A DNA stretch of 64,000 nucleotides, taken from Motacilla alba alba. Taxonomy: Eukaryota; Chordata; Aves; Passeriformes; Motacillidae. Position numbers and translations under genes: made by a program. Location of the stretch: NCBI RefSeq assembly GCF_015832195.1, contig NC_052020.1, positions 1,674,001-1,738,000 of the forward strand, in the 5' to 3' direction. Positions 53,234 through 64,000 of this stretch are shown here, piece by piece. The notes beneath the pieces were generated by a model. The model did no database searches. It saw nothing but the letters and a program-made list of their open reading frames with translations, and was not told the DNA's origin. Each line of letters opens with the position of its first letter. Position 1 is the first letter of the stretch.

Positions 53234-54219
53234 ATTGCTATTCTGCAGCTCATGAACTGTTCCATGAAGAGTTCTGTTGGAAAGAAAAAAAACTTAGTAG
53301 GCAACAAAGGGTGTTCTGTCTTTTTAAAGAGTTAGTTAGGCTGTTGTTGTTGTTGTTGCTATGTGAGAAATGTTGTGAAAAAGCCTTATGTCCGGTAAAA
53401 TACTAATAAAGGATTTTGAAAGTCTGTGTGTTGCTTTAAGAGACACAACTCAGGATCCTAATGGCGCTCCTCTGTCTGAAAAAGATGCCTGCCTTTAGGT
53501 ATTGATTAATTCTTTGTAAATGAGAGCTGCTGCTCAGTCAGTCTTTTGGGCTGTTAGAAGTTCTCAATGTGATGGTACACATAACGCTCTCTTGTGCTGA
53601 ACTGAGTGTGGAGTGAATTAAAATTATTACCAAGTCTCCCCTCTGAAGACCATTAGCTAGGTAATAAATCAACAAGGGATACCACAGCATGATGAAACTG
53701 TTACAGCCCACAGTTATTACAACACATGGGGCACTGTCAGAGGACTTTAATCTCCGTCATGAAGAATAATTTATTACAGCAACATCCTCTGAGCTTCCCT
53801 TGTTGATATAAAAATTATTTGGAAGAAGCATTTGGCAAAGCAATATTAGCATTGCTAAGGAGGTTGCATATAGTCATTCCTTTCATTAATACACACCAGT
53901 ACATTCAGTAGTGAATACAATTATCTGGTTTTGAACCAAAAATATGGTGGAAGCAAAAATCTTGTATTTGAGGCAATTTGACAATAAACATATTTCCTTT
54001 TAATTTTAATGGTGAGAGAGAAGATGTGTGTACATGAATTAGTATAAAATTATTTATTTGGCTTTAAGGACTGCTCCAGTTATCCCACTGTATGCTTGAA
54101 ATCATGCAAAACATGCTTCTGCAAGGCAGAATACTTCCAAGCTTGGCCAGAAGATGTGGAAGTGGGAATCTGATTGTGCTTTGACACACACGTGTTTCTC
54201 TGGAAACAGGTGGAAAGCA
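53234..54219. other. unique DNA, candidate conserved noncoding part
   Basis: There is a short TTG run at 53342-53356. 53455-53850 is the least simple, most evenly composed part, with several TAAT and ATTA cores and the palindrome-like 'gctaggtaataaatc' context. No open frame. Conservation is only a suggestion. Confidence 0.3.
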
Positions 54220-54225
54220 TTTAGC
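54220..54225. repeat. target-site duplication, left (tttagc)
   Basis: Exact match to 54645-54650, flanking the second ERVK-like solo LTR. Confidence 0.75.
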
Positions 54226-54644
54226 TATAGTAGATATTTTTGCCCCCAACAAGAGGGAGGAATGATGCATCTGACTCCATCTTATCAGAAGGCTAATTAA
54301 TTACTTTATTATACTATATTATTCTGTACTATATTACACTGTATTACATTACATCTAAGCTGGGTCTGCCCAGCACCCAACTCTGCTCACCCTGCCAGCA
54401 TCTCGCGGCTGTCAGCGACAGTCCCGGCACACACACACACGCTGGGCCCTGACAGGCCCAGGGACCAAAACACATCACCCTGGGTAAGCAACCTCCAGAG
54501 TGCATTCTGCTTCGGCACAACACAGGCACAGCAAATGAGATAAGAATTGTCCTTCCTTTCTCTGAGGTTCAGAGAATGTGAATCTCAGAAATATTCTTGG
54601 GAAGTCGTGCCTTGCTTTTCTCTGTGAAGAGAAATGGGATGACA
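54226..54644 (-). mobile_element. solo LTR, ERVK-like (copy 2)
   Basis: A 419-bp partner of 12219-12636, in the same orientation. In sense orientation it starts TG and ends TA where CA is expected. The polyadenylation signal AATAAA is intact (plus-strand tttatt at 54305-54310). The 6-bp target duplication is perfect. No internal provirus sequence flanks it. 54371-54580 differs from copy 1 at a single position (54479), while the outer parts are much more diverged. The 61-codon minus-strand frame at 54344-54529 is the counterpart of the one in copy 1 and is not a gene. Confidence 0.87.
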
Positions 54645-54650
54645 TTTAGC
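54645..54650. repeat. target-site duplication, right (tttagc)
   Basis: Exact copy of 54220-54225 at the 5' end of the minus-strand LTR. Confidence 0.75.
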
Positions 54651-57600
54651 TGTCTTTAAAAGACTTCAGTGTCAGCCAGTGCCCAGACAGTGCTCTGAAT
54701 GCAGCTGCCGGTGGCTCAGTGCTGGTTCCTTACAGATACCCACAGAGATGTGCTTTGACTGGGGATGGGAGAGACATTGATCTGTCGGGCCACAGAGTAT
54801 GTGGGTCACTGTATTTGCTCTGTCTGGGCTGCAGGAAACCGACTGCTTGAACAAGAACATGGCAGCTGAGAGCGCTTATGTCAAGAAATACTCCTGGTGC
54901 CTGAACAGTCAGGTTTCAAAGAGCATAAATGGCTTGGACTGATATCTGCCCTGTATTATTTCCATATGTTACCTCTGCTGAAGGGAAAAAACAGAATATC
55001 TGCTGGGCCTTTGGACAAGGCTGGGGAAGAAAATTGGCTCAGAAATCTTTGCCACCTTTTTCAGTATTAGATGAAAAACTGAACCGCACTTCCTAAGTAG
55101 GCTAGCCAAGCTCAGATGTGATGAGGTATGAAGTAAAACAAGCTAAGTGTAGGCAACTGAGAAATTACTTTCATAATTTAAATATGCAGTCTGTGATTTT
55201 ACTGGGCTTTTTGCTTTGGTTTTTGGTTTTCTGTGGAGGGGTGGGGGTGGGGCATAGCACATTTGCTCCAAAAGGTGTACAGAAAATCAGATGGAAATTT
55301 TTTATTTCCTATATAATTTATAATTCCACACCTGAGTTGATTGACATGAAGATTTTTTTTCTTTTTTCCCCCATCTGTTCCAGTTCTGCATAATGTTTTG
55401 TGTATAAGGAAATGCCAATGGCCTGTCCTGAAAATACTGAAGAACCATGTATTCTTCTTTTCCCAGTTACATGCCTACAGGGTATTTGTTATGTGGCCTA
55501 ATGCAGACAGGCACCAGCATGCAATGCATGGACACCAGGGCATGCAATAGCAAACATGCAATTATTTTCATTAATACATGTGTTTAACATGTATTCAATG
55601 ATGCTATGAGCACCAGTTTTGTCCAGGAGTGTGGCATTTCAGAACCCTGAAGGCCACATAGGTTGTGCCTGAAGGGCTTCCAGGGAAGAAGGAATTGGAG
55701 ATCAGTATTGAACTGCACTAGTGAGTCAGATCCAACACACAAACATAGGAAAGACGTCCATATATTACCAAATTTACTCATAAATGTTGTACTACTCATT
55801 TAACCAAAGTTATACAAATATATGTCTGAGCAGTCATTTTTGTTCTTTTTTTCTAAAGCTTCTAACAGTTGTGTTTTCTTAAGTAATTATTTTAGTAACC
55901 AAATGTCTCCTGCAACACCTAATTCAGTCTACATAGGCATGTATTTTTCAAACTGACAAGGAATTAATTTTTTAGAGCTTCTGGTTGCATAGACCATTGG
56001 AATTCTTGGCCCCTGCTCTCTTAAATAAACCCAGTTGGGCAAAAAGCGAGAAGCAATAGTGTATGGATACGCAATCAGATTTTTTAACATAATGGCCAGG
56101 ATATGCTTAACAGAAATACCAGAAACCTGTAAAAGAGTTACAGCTATTCCTGGTAGCAACACTAAAACTTCAAAAAGCCTTTCTATCCCTTGTCTACCCT
56201 TGTCCTATAATTTCATCTTCTCTTTTTCCTTTGTGCATATTTCTCAGACAAAATACTAACAGTAAAATCATTCCAGACATGTGTCTTCCATTAACTTGTT
56301 GAACTCAAGAAACTTACAACACTCCATTAAAATGATTTCCCCTCTCCCTAAGATGCCCTGTCACAAATCATAGAGCAACTGTAAGCATTACTAGCTTATT
56401 CCTGAAAATATTGTAGTCCTGAAACAAATCCCTTTCCAAAAAGAGAAGTTTAATCCTGAACTGTAGCTCAGAGGCATTGCAGGTTTCTGCTCTAAATTAT
56501 CTTAGATGAATTTGATAGCCTGGGCTTGTTTTGGTAGAGATTGATTGAAACATTAGTTGGGTTTAATCCTGCTGCTTGGGAAAAAGGAATATAAATTGCA
56601 AGCACAATGGTAGCCCTGAATGAGATGATCAATACATAAGCTCTCCCAGAAATCTGAGGTATTACATTTTACATTAAATTATTCAATAGAATCTGTGCCA
56701 AAATTAATATGATCCATATCAGAAGGGAATGATTAATGTTTTTATGAAATTTTATTTAAGAAAGTTTAAGTTCATTTTTCAAAACTGTGATCACACTTGC
56801 TATTTTTATATGGCTCCTTGAAAGTATTTCCCCAGAATGAATCTCATGAATTTTCTTTTGTGTGAATGGAATTGAACCTTCTAGTTAAAAAATTATGAAC
56901 AGTAATTAGGACATAAATTATTTAAAGGTCTTGTAGTTTAAGCAGACATAAAAACTGGCAGGCAATTAAATTCATGGTAAACTCCAGGGGATACTGGTGG
57001 AAACAGGTGGAAGCAAATATTTTATGAGATCTCAGGACAAGCTTAGGGCTCAGGAGATGGTGACATGTGGATGAAAACTGGCATTTTTCAGTCTAATGCT
57101 GGCTTAACAAGATGTATAGGAAACCTTATTACACTGGTGTGAATGTCCCCTGTGGGCCAGAGAGAGGATAAAGCTCCACATTTAGAGCTCCAGATGGGGA
57201 CAGCCAGCCCCCTATTTGCAAGTTTCCTCTTGCTTCCATCCCTTTATATGCAAAAATATCTGTGTTGTGCACAGGCTTTGGAGACTGGTTTCACAGCTCC
57301 CGTGAAACCAAGTGGAGCAGAGAGCATTCTGACAAATGAGCAAGGCTTGCCAGCATCAGAGGCTTCAGAGGAGGGGATGCCAAGGCTCTGATGCATTGTA
57401 CCTGCACTGCCCACATAAAAGCAGGAAACTTAGGATAAGTAAATATTGCCAAAATCTCTCTGCCTAATCAAAAAACAAACCTAATTTTAGATTTTTTGAC
57501 AAGAAAAATGTTGTTTAATATTCATTTCCCTTTTTATGTTAGAACCATCTATTATTTAAAATTTCATAAAAAATATTTTATACTAACTTACATTTCTTTT

Positions 57601-58769
57601 AAATAAATGTGTGACCATCCTGTTGAACCACAAATCTCTTTTTATTAGCTGTAAGAACATGCAGTGTGTGCAAATCTATACATTTTTATTCTCCTTACAT
57701 ATGTTTTGCATTTGCAGGAAGTAGCATGAAATCATAGGTGTGGTCAAACAAGCTGGGATAGTAAATGTGTACATATTTAGTATTTTCTTTATACATTGAG
57801 GCAAATGTTTCCTTAAGCTGCCTGTCTTTATTTGTGTGAGTAAGATGAAGATGTGCAAGAACCGACTACAAGACTACCATGAAGCTATACAATGATTCTC
57901 TTCAGGTTGCTAAGTCTGTCTTGTTATTTAAATATATTTCAAGACTTGGTGGGTTTGTTTGCTTGTTTGTTTGTTTGTTCTTGTGAGCCTGGGCCTGCCA
58001 AACAGCAGTGATCTAATATAACATAACATGGATCTTACAAGCACCTTATGTGACAGTACTTTTGAGAGCATTATCGAGACTCTGCTGGATGTATTACTGT
58101 CTTAATGGGTTTTTTTTTTCATTGTCCCAGGAGAGTGGAAATTGCAGCTCAATAATACAGGTTTTTAATTACTTCTAGGCACACCAGTCCAGTGAGGTTG
58201 TAGACCAAAGATGGTTGTTTTTTTCTGAGCAGTTGGAACACTCTGAATGCTACACAGAAGACAGAAAATTCAGCCTGTAGAAAAATGGAGATTTCAGCAG
58301 TTATTCTTGTTCAATTTAGGGAAAATGTATCTAAAATTCAGAATTTCTTAAATTAAAATCCTGGCGAACAGATGTTCTGAAACATTCTATTTTGTTTCCA
58401 CTTGGTGTGTAAGAAAAACTACAAACTTTCAGATCAGAAGTGCCAAAACAGGTTGCTTTATTCTTGACACCACTTTTGACTTTCAACTAAATGACATTTC
58501 AATTAAAACAGAGTGTTCCAGCTTTTGGCAGAGAAAGGCATTGTTAGGCGAAACAATTATTTTCTTTTTCCTAAAAGACAGTTTTATTTCTATTTGGTTT
58601 AGTTGTCCTTGCTAAAAAATCCCTTTTCCGTCATGTCCAGACTCTGCTATTGGAAGCAAGCTGAAAAACCTTTGGATCTGGCTCCACAGAAAGGCTCTGT
58701 GGCAGGTGTCTTCAAAGGACTGCATTCATTTCTCTGTATTTGTTGGTTTATCTAGGTCTGGATTGAAGG
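54651..58769. other. unique DNA with G-rich and TTTG runs
   Basis: A G-rich patch of three runs is at 55238-55252, one run short of a canonical quadruplex. A GC-richer patch lies at 57140-57400 with an 82-codon frame of no known family. An imperfect (TTTG)n run occupies 57953-57979. No gene recognised. Confidence 0.45.
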
Positions 58770-58773
58770 CACT
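58770..58773. repeat. target-site duplication, left (cact)
   Basis: Matches 59173-59176 exactly. A four-base duplication would fit ERV1-type integration. The next base is T on both sides, so a 5-bp duplication (ERVL-type) cannot be excluded. Confidence 0.55.
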
Positions 58774-59172
58774 TGAGACAGTAGTTCATGTTTGGACTCA
58801 GGTGTTTATTATTTCTTGTCAGTAAAACAGTCTCACTGCTGTGAGCTTGGCAGCTTTTCATTAGAAGGCACAAAATGGCCAACAATCTCTTGGTACAAGG
58901 TCTTTTAAGACTAAACTCTCCAATTAAGAAAGGACACCTAGATTATTTTCCCCTTTAACCCAATAAATGATCCCTAAAAGTCCTCAATGAGGGTTTTTCT
59001 GCCCAATTACAGAGCGCCACCCAAACCCATAAGGAAGAAGAAGCATGAAGAAGAAACCCAGGACATCACCCTGTGCCCTCCATCTTGCTTCCATCCACAA
59101 CATACTAAAAATCCCAAAACTTGAATTCCTCACCAAGTGATACACCTACACTACTCTCTGTAACCTATTTCA
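58774..59172 (-). mobile_element. solo LTR of endogenous retrovirus type
   Basis: A 399-bp element. In sense orientation (minus strand) it begins TG and ends CA, with AATAAA near its 3' end (plus-strand tttatt at 58805-58810). It has direct flanking duplications and no proviral interior. I recall similar LTRs in songbirds, such as the stretch around 'ccctccatcttgcttcc', but cannot name the subfamily. It is unrelated in sequence to the 12.2/54.2 kb LTRs and to the one at 22.5 kb. Confidence 0.75.
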
Positions 59173-59176
59173 CACT
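59173..59176. repeat. target-site duplication, right (cact)
   Basis: Copy of 58770-58773 at the 5' end of the minus-strand LTR. Confidence 0.55.
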
Positions 59177-61688
59177 TTAGTGGATTCTAGTCTATCTTGA
59201 AGTCTGGGAAACTTTCTCCATGGATGAGGGTCACAGTCAGTGCTCCCCTGGGGGTCAGGGCACCCCAGAGCAGACAGAGAAATATTCCCAGTGCCCTGGT
59301 TTCCACATGTCTTGTTTGTGCTTGCCTGCAAAGCTGCAGTCCTGAAGCATCCCTGTATAACTCTGCAAATAATGAGATAAAAACTGTAAAAACCTTTTAC
59401 CAGTCCTAGCATTTCTACAGCTTGCTGCGTATCAGACATCTACACTGGGAGGCAGATGTGATAACACACCACAGGCTCTGGACTCAGCTCTGTGAACCCC
59501 CAAACTGGATGAAGGTCAGGTCTCATCTCAAGCTGACCAAGAAGAGGTGGAGCCCTAATGTAAGTAGTATGGCCTGAGCACATCCACCTTGGGAAACTGC
59601 GAGAGGCAGCGCTGAGGTTCATTTGAACTCCTTTTGAACTGTCAGCATTTTAGGGAAAGTGGAACCATGCTTAGCAGTTTTGCTGAAAAACAAGCCTTCT
59701 AATTCAGACAGTTCTGTGAGAGTCACCAACTTCTATTGAAAACAAAATACCAGTTTCAAGTCCTCATACATCTGGAAGAAAGCTTGACACCACGATGTAA
59801 TGACACTGTTATGGTCCAGAAAGTTAAAAGTGAAAAGTCTCATCAGAGGCAAACAGCTGATTAAACTAATATTTAACTCCCAAAATTTTTTACTTTTTTC
59901 CCTGTAAACACTTAGTTTTTGAGGCTTGACTAATGCTTTGTGAATGCCAAAGATTAAATATTAAATTCTGGATCCTCAGATTCTGTATGCTCAAACATTA
60001 TGCTAAAATATAGTGATCCTTAATTTGGTGAGAGTTCTCAAAAGTAGTAATCCTTCATTTAGCAGAACTGCCCTGGTTCATTTCCAAAATGCCTCTGCAT
60101 CTTGGAGCCAAAGGTGTACTTGGCCCGTGTGAAAACTTTGCTGTGTTGCAAAAAATATACTAATACTATACATGTCATTAAAGTACGTTATAGCCCCAAA
60201 AAAATTACAACCGTTTTCTTTATGTTTTGAGGTACTTAAATAATGATAAAATCCATGAGGACATGTAGAAGGGCAGATTTAGGCACTATGCTATGCAGTG
60301 TGCACATTGAATTGTACAGTTTCATGATGCAAAATAATACTGTAAGCTATTAGGGCACTGTTTCCTGTTTATAATCCACATCTGATTTCTGTACTGCAGA
60401 AACGGACTTAAAAGCTCCAGAACTCCCTAAAGAATTTATTATTTTTAGGTCTTTGGAGGGTTTGTGATCTTTAAATCCAGCCATATTTCTTTAACTAAAT
60501 CTGGTTGTGTGTGACTGTTAGTAATAATAATATATTTTAAATACCAAAAAAAGCTTTTAGTTTGCATTACAGCTTAGCACAGCATGCACAACACATAGCT
60601 GAGCAAAAGTAGTTTTACCACTCATGAAAACAGTCCTATATTTGACAGGAATTTAAATTATAAAGTCAGTAGGCTACCAGCACTTTTATTTCTTTGTTGT
60701 AAAATGAAAATACAGCTAAATACACAGATAAATAATGCTTACTATTGCTGGGGAAACAATTTCCTTTTCAGCTTTTTATACATTGCCATAAATCTTAAGA
60801 TATAGTTTTCAGAGTTGCACAGGGTATTTGACTATATCCTTTTTATTTAAATTGCAAATGAACATATAAATGCCAAAGGCCTGGATTTTTAAAACACCTT
60901 GAGGGACTGCTAATCTTATTCATGATTCTTTTTCCTATTTAGGGAAGAAAATATTTGAAGTTAGGATACTAGCAGTGGTGTCCAGAAATGTCACAATCTT
61001 GAAAGTATTTTTCTCTCTGTAAGACAGAAAAACATCATAAAATTGTATACTAGTGACTAAAAAGACTCATTTATAAATTAAACAATGATCACTACATTGC
61101 CAAAGTTACTATAGTCTGTAACTGTGATTAGGACCCCACTACACTAAGAATTTACGTACGGTGTAAAATAAACAAAACCCCAAAGAAAGCATAAAATCAC
61201 AGAAATGAAACATGAATGAAAGCATTGCCATGATAAGCTTACATGTGGGATACTGAATGAACTGCTGTGGAGGCTCCTAAAGCACCACTCATTAAAAATA
61301 CTCATTATGGCTCCATCCTTTGTGCCAAGATTTACTTCGTTTGGGAATTTAGGTGTCATGTAAAAAAATTATTTACTTTAAAAATAATGAGCCATTTTAT
61401 TTCTATTTAATAGGAATCTGATAAGTTTGACATCTCTGTTCAACAGAAAGCCATTTTATATTCTGTTCCACTTAGAGACTGCAGTGGGAAGGGGATCTTG
61501 GGTCTCATAAGGCCAACCTGGCAGATCCTAACTTGTTTGCTTTGCCAATGTGTGGAAATCACAAAGTCACTTGGGACTGGCACACCACAAAAAAACTCAG
61601 GCTTAGTGATGATATGCTATGCAAAGGCAGAAGTACTGACCAAGGAGCTGTAAAATGCCAAGAGGAAATCATGATGAGGAAGACATAA
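59177..61688. other. unique DNA; first 460 bases GC-richer
   Basis: 59180-59640 is more balanced in composition than its surroundings and has short frames on both strands (60-89 codons), none recognised. It abuts the LTR but shows no proviral coding similarity that I can see. The remainder to 61688 is AT-rich unique DNA. Confidence 0.4.
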
Positions 61689-62071
61689 CTTCCTTCCTTC
61701 CTTCCTTCCTTCCTTCCTTCCTTCCTTCCTTCCTTCCTTCCTTCCTTCCTTCCTTCCTTCCTTCCTTCCTTCCTTCCTTCCTTCCTTCCTTCCTTCCTTC
61801 CTTCCTTCCTTCCTTCCTTCCTTCCTTCCTTCCTTCCTTCCTTCCTTCCTTCCTTCCTTCCTTCCTTCCTTCCTTCCTTCCTTCCTTCCTTCCTTCCTTC
61901 CTTCCTTCCTTCCTTCCTTCCTTCCTTCCTTCCTTCCTTCCTTCCTTCCTTCCTTCCTTCCTTCCTTCCTTCCTTCCTTCCTTCCTTCCTTCCTTCCTTC
62001 CTTCCTTCCTTCCTTCCTTCCTTCCTTCCTTCCTTCCTTCCTTCCTTCCTTCCTTCCTTCCTTCCTTCCTT
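61689..62071. repeat. (CCTT)n / (AAGG)n tetranucleotide array, about 96 units
   Basis: An uninterrupted pure CTTC/CCTT tract of about 383 bp. It grades into a less regular pyrimidine tract to about 62139. Frames crossing it encode only Pro-Ser-Phe-Leu or Lys-Glu-Gly-Arg repeats and are not genes. The strand asymmetry (pure pyrimidine/purine with mirror symmetry) allows triplex H-DNA. The minus strand reads as consecutive GGAA cores. Array length in the assembly may not be exact. Confidence 0.97.
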
Positions 62072-62139
62072 TTCCCTCTCTTTGCTTCCCACCTCTCATT
62101 CCCCTTTCTGTTTTTCTCTCCCTCCCTTCCTTCCTCCTG
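62072..62139. repeat. imperfect polypyrimidine tail
   Basis: C/T-rich sequence continuing from the CCTT array with occasional A and G. Probably decayed array margin. Confidence 0.7.
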
Positions 62140-62539
62140 GTTTTAGTCATCAGCCAGTAAAACACTATAGAATAACCCATTGTCAGTCTCTGCTGCCTTT
62201 GCTGCCCCACGCTGTGCTGAACAATTAAAAATTCATGGAGGTCTGCAAGAGGGAAGGCAAGTCTGAGACCAGGGGGAGAGCCTACAGTCCAATGAGAGCA
62301 TTAAGTTAGGAAGGGTGAGATTTGCTTCTCCTTTCCAATCAATAAGTAATATAAGAATTTAATTATTTATTGAAGTGGATATTAGGAATCTGATCTCTCT
62401 TCTTTATGTGATACTGACGTGTTACTATTTCTGGCCCTCATTTCTGGAGTAAATAATTTATATATATAAACTGCCTGTGAGACTTTGAGCTTATTTATGT
62501 GTTCAGTGTCACACATAAAGGGAAGATTGTTCCACATTC
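62140..62539. other. unique DNA
   Basis: No gene or repeat recognised apart from a short TATATA run near 62458. Confidence 0.4.
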
Positions 62540-63370
62540 ATATACAGTATGATGGGCTCTGAGATCAGCACTACCATTTAGGAACAAGGCATTGGAATCA
62601 TAATATAGAGATCCATACTATGTCCAGTGCTCAGCAAAGGTCAAAAAGAAAATCAAACATTTGGAATTACATGAATAGGAAAAGATAATGAAAGAAAACA
62701 GCATTAAACCATTGAATACATCTGTGGTTCAATACCAGAAATGTCATGGACAGTTATGATCCTCTGACCTCACAAAATATATACTGGAAATAAAAAACCT
62801 TCAGAGACAAGGAATTCTAAAGAATAGAATGACTCATGTAGACAATGATCTTCAACATGGAAATTAAGGCAGCTTAATCAAGACAGAAGTCTTCAAAATC
62901 ATGTGTAGGATAGTGAACTGTCATTTGTCTTATACAACATAAGAAAATCGGGACCATCAAATTAGGGCAGGAGAGGCTGACAAAAACCAACCAAACAAAA
63001 AACCCCAAACAAACTAACAAAAAATCCCAAAACATTAAAAGCAATAAGGAAGTTATGGTTGGATTAGGCCTGTGAAATTGTTTGCTTTAGGGCATCTTGG
63101 ATGACAAAATATATTTTGCAAAGAGGGGACTAACAAGCATTTGGGAGAGAGATTAATTGATGATTACTATGTAGACAAATACCAGCAGGCTTTGGGAATT
63201 TTCCAAGCTGAAAATTGTTGGAAGCTAGAAGAGTATGAACAGGGGAATTACTGCATATTCCTGCCTTCTTTGAGCTCTCCCATAGGAGCTCACTTTTCTT
63301 TACTGTTGGAGTCAAAGCAGTAACATGTGGTCTGACAAGGACAGCAATTCTTGTCCTCTGTGATTCTTCC
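62540..63370 (+). mobile_element. CR1 LINE, old amniote-type, 3' part
   Basis: Unlike the other CR1 pieces, this one resembles the CR1 lineage abundant in turtles and crocodilians, in sense orientation. Visible words in order: 'atgggctctgagatcagcac', 'cattggaatcat', 'gctcagcaaaggtcaaaaag', 'aaaatcgggaccatcaaatt', 'gagagattaattgatgatta', 'tttgagctctcccataggag' and 'gtggtctgacaagga', ending in 'cttgtcctctgtgattctt' near the normal CR1 terminus. An A/C-rich simple stretch (62985-63035) has expanded at the position where the family has an aacaaacaaaagg word. Frames at 63130-63323 are by-products. Highly diverged, so this is an ancient copy. Confidence 0.7.
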
Positions 63371-64000
63371 TTGTGTATGGATCTGCTTCAGCAGTGAAGA
63401 TGGAAGAACTGGAAAAAATATCCTTATACAGAAAAGAAAGGGTAGATTTCTTGCATCACACTTCAATGACCTTCAGAACATGCACAAGAACACACAAGAA
63501 GCCTATATAATTCTATGGAGCTCAGTTTCAAGCTTTCAAATCTCAGAATAATTCTTTAGCCCATGTCCAGCAGAGTCTGTTACTGAAAATTCTGTGGAAT
63601 AAATGACATAATTTTGGTACCTGATATTTTTGTAGCCTAAAAGCTAATAGCAGTAAAACTTTCTGGTGTACACCCATGAGTTTGTTGAAATATGTGTGGG
63701 TCAGATGATTCATCTTGATCCTCACAGACGTTTTTCATATTCTTGAAAGTCAGAAGGTGCATTTGGTTATTTAGAGATTAAAACTTTTTTTTTCACCACC
63801 AGAAAACATATGGGCAAAAAAGAGAACAGATACTGTTGTACCTGCCAGTCTGAATCAGCAGTTATGGAAAGCTGTCTGCTGTTACCATGCTTGGTGTGGA
63901 CCTGAAATCCAAATAGAGATATATATGTTGATTCCAAAGCACTAGCAGACCCAGTTTTAATAATCACTTGGTCAGAAACATTTGGAGCAAGCCCTATTCA
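63371..64000. other. unique DNA to window end
   Basis: No gene or repeat recognised. A T-run at 63786-63795 is the only simple sequence. Confidence 0.4.

Noticed and set aside
12334..54529. Near-identical 61-codon minus-strand frames at 12334-12519 and 54344-54529, which look like a duplicated small gene
   Set aside because: Both sit inside the two ERVK-like solo LTRs. Their similarity is that of the LTRs, and no coding function of this LTR region is known to me.
61559..62210. Long frames encoding Lys-Glu-Gly-Arg or Pro-Ser-Phe-Leu repeats across 61.6-62.2 kb
   Set aside because: They are translations of the CCTT array in several frames on both strands. Array lengths not divisible by three are tolerated and no flanking gene structure exists.
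1..64000. CRISPR arrays, operons, tRNA or rRNA genes, mitochondrial insert
   Set aside because: No regularly spaced repeats with unique spacers, no tRNA box A/box B pairs, no rRNA-like blocks, and no mitochondrial gene order were seen. The repeat content indicates a vertebrate nuclear chromosome.

Overview
The window looks like about 64 kb of a bird macrochromosome, most likely a passerine. It is AT-rich and has no convincing protein-coding gene. The reasons for a bird are: nearly all recognisable interspersed repeats are CR1 LINE fragments in the avian 5'-truncated form, the rest are short solo LTRs of endogenous retrovirus type, no mammalian SINEs are present, and repeat density is low. The two LTRs near 12.2 and 54.2 kb resemble ERVK-type LTRs common in songbirds. 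That narrower assignment is from recall and is only moderately certain. The open reading frames are short or lie inside repeats. I see no tRNA, rRNA, CRISPR array, operon or bacterial signal.

Layout. From 0 to 10 kb the sequence is mostly unique, with two divergent copies of one unclassified repeat (1.5 and 4.9 kb), G-rich tracts (7.66 and 9.28 kb), a 3' CR1 scrap (8.4 kb) and an AT palindrome cluster (9.1 kb). From 10 to 23 kb there is an old CR1 (10.2 kb), an ERVK-like solo LTR with a 6-bp target duplication (12.2 kb), an AT microsatellite (16.0 kb), a CR1 (20.6 kb) and a CR1 split by an LTR (22.5-23.1 kb). From 23 to 33.8 kb is the longest stretch without a recognised repeat. From 33.8 to 51 kb there are CR1s at 33.8, 37.4, 41.7, 47.8 (about 1.1 kb, with a decayed reverse transcriptase) and 50.4 kb, plus a hexanucleotide array at 40.3 kb. 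From 51 to 64 kb there is a very recent local duplication at 53.0 kb, the second ERVK-like solo LTR (54.2 kb), a third solo LTR with a 4-bp target duplication (58.8 kb), a roughly 383-bp pure CCTT array (61.7 kb) and an old amniote-type CR1 on the plus strand (62.5-63.4 kb).

The window is best read as intergenic or deep intronic DNA in which retroelements and simple repeats have accumulated around slowly decaying unique sequence. Several low-repeat blocks have the texture of conserved noncoding DNA, but that can only be shown by cross-species alignment. I did not find a new biological system. The most informative observations are the mosaic identity between the two ERVK-like solo LTRs 42 kb apart, the near-perfect duplication at 53 kb, the period-6 TTTTTA to TTTCTA array, the very long CCTT tract and the unclassified repeat pair.
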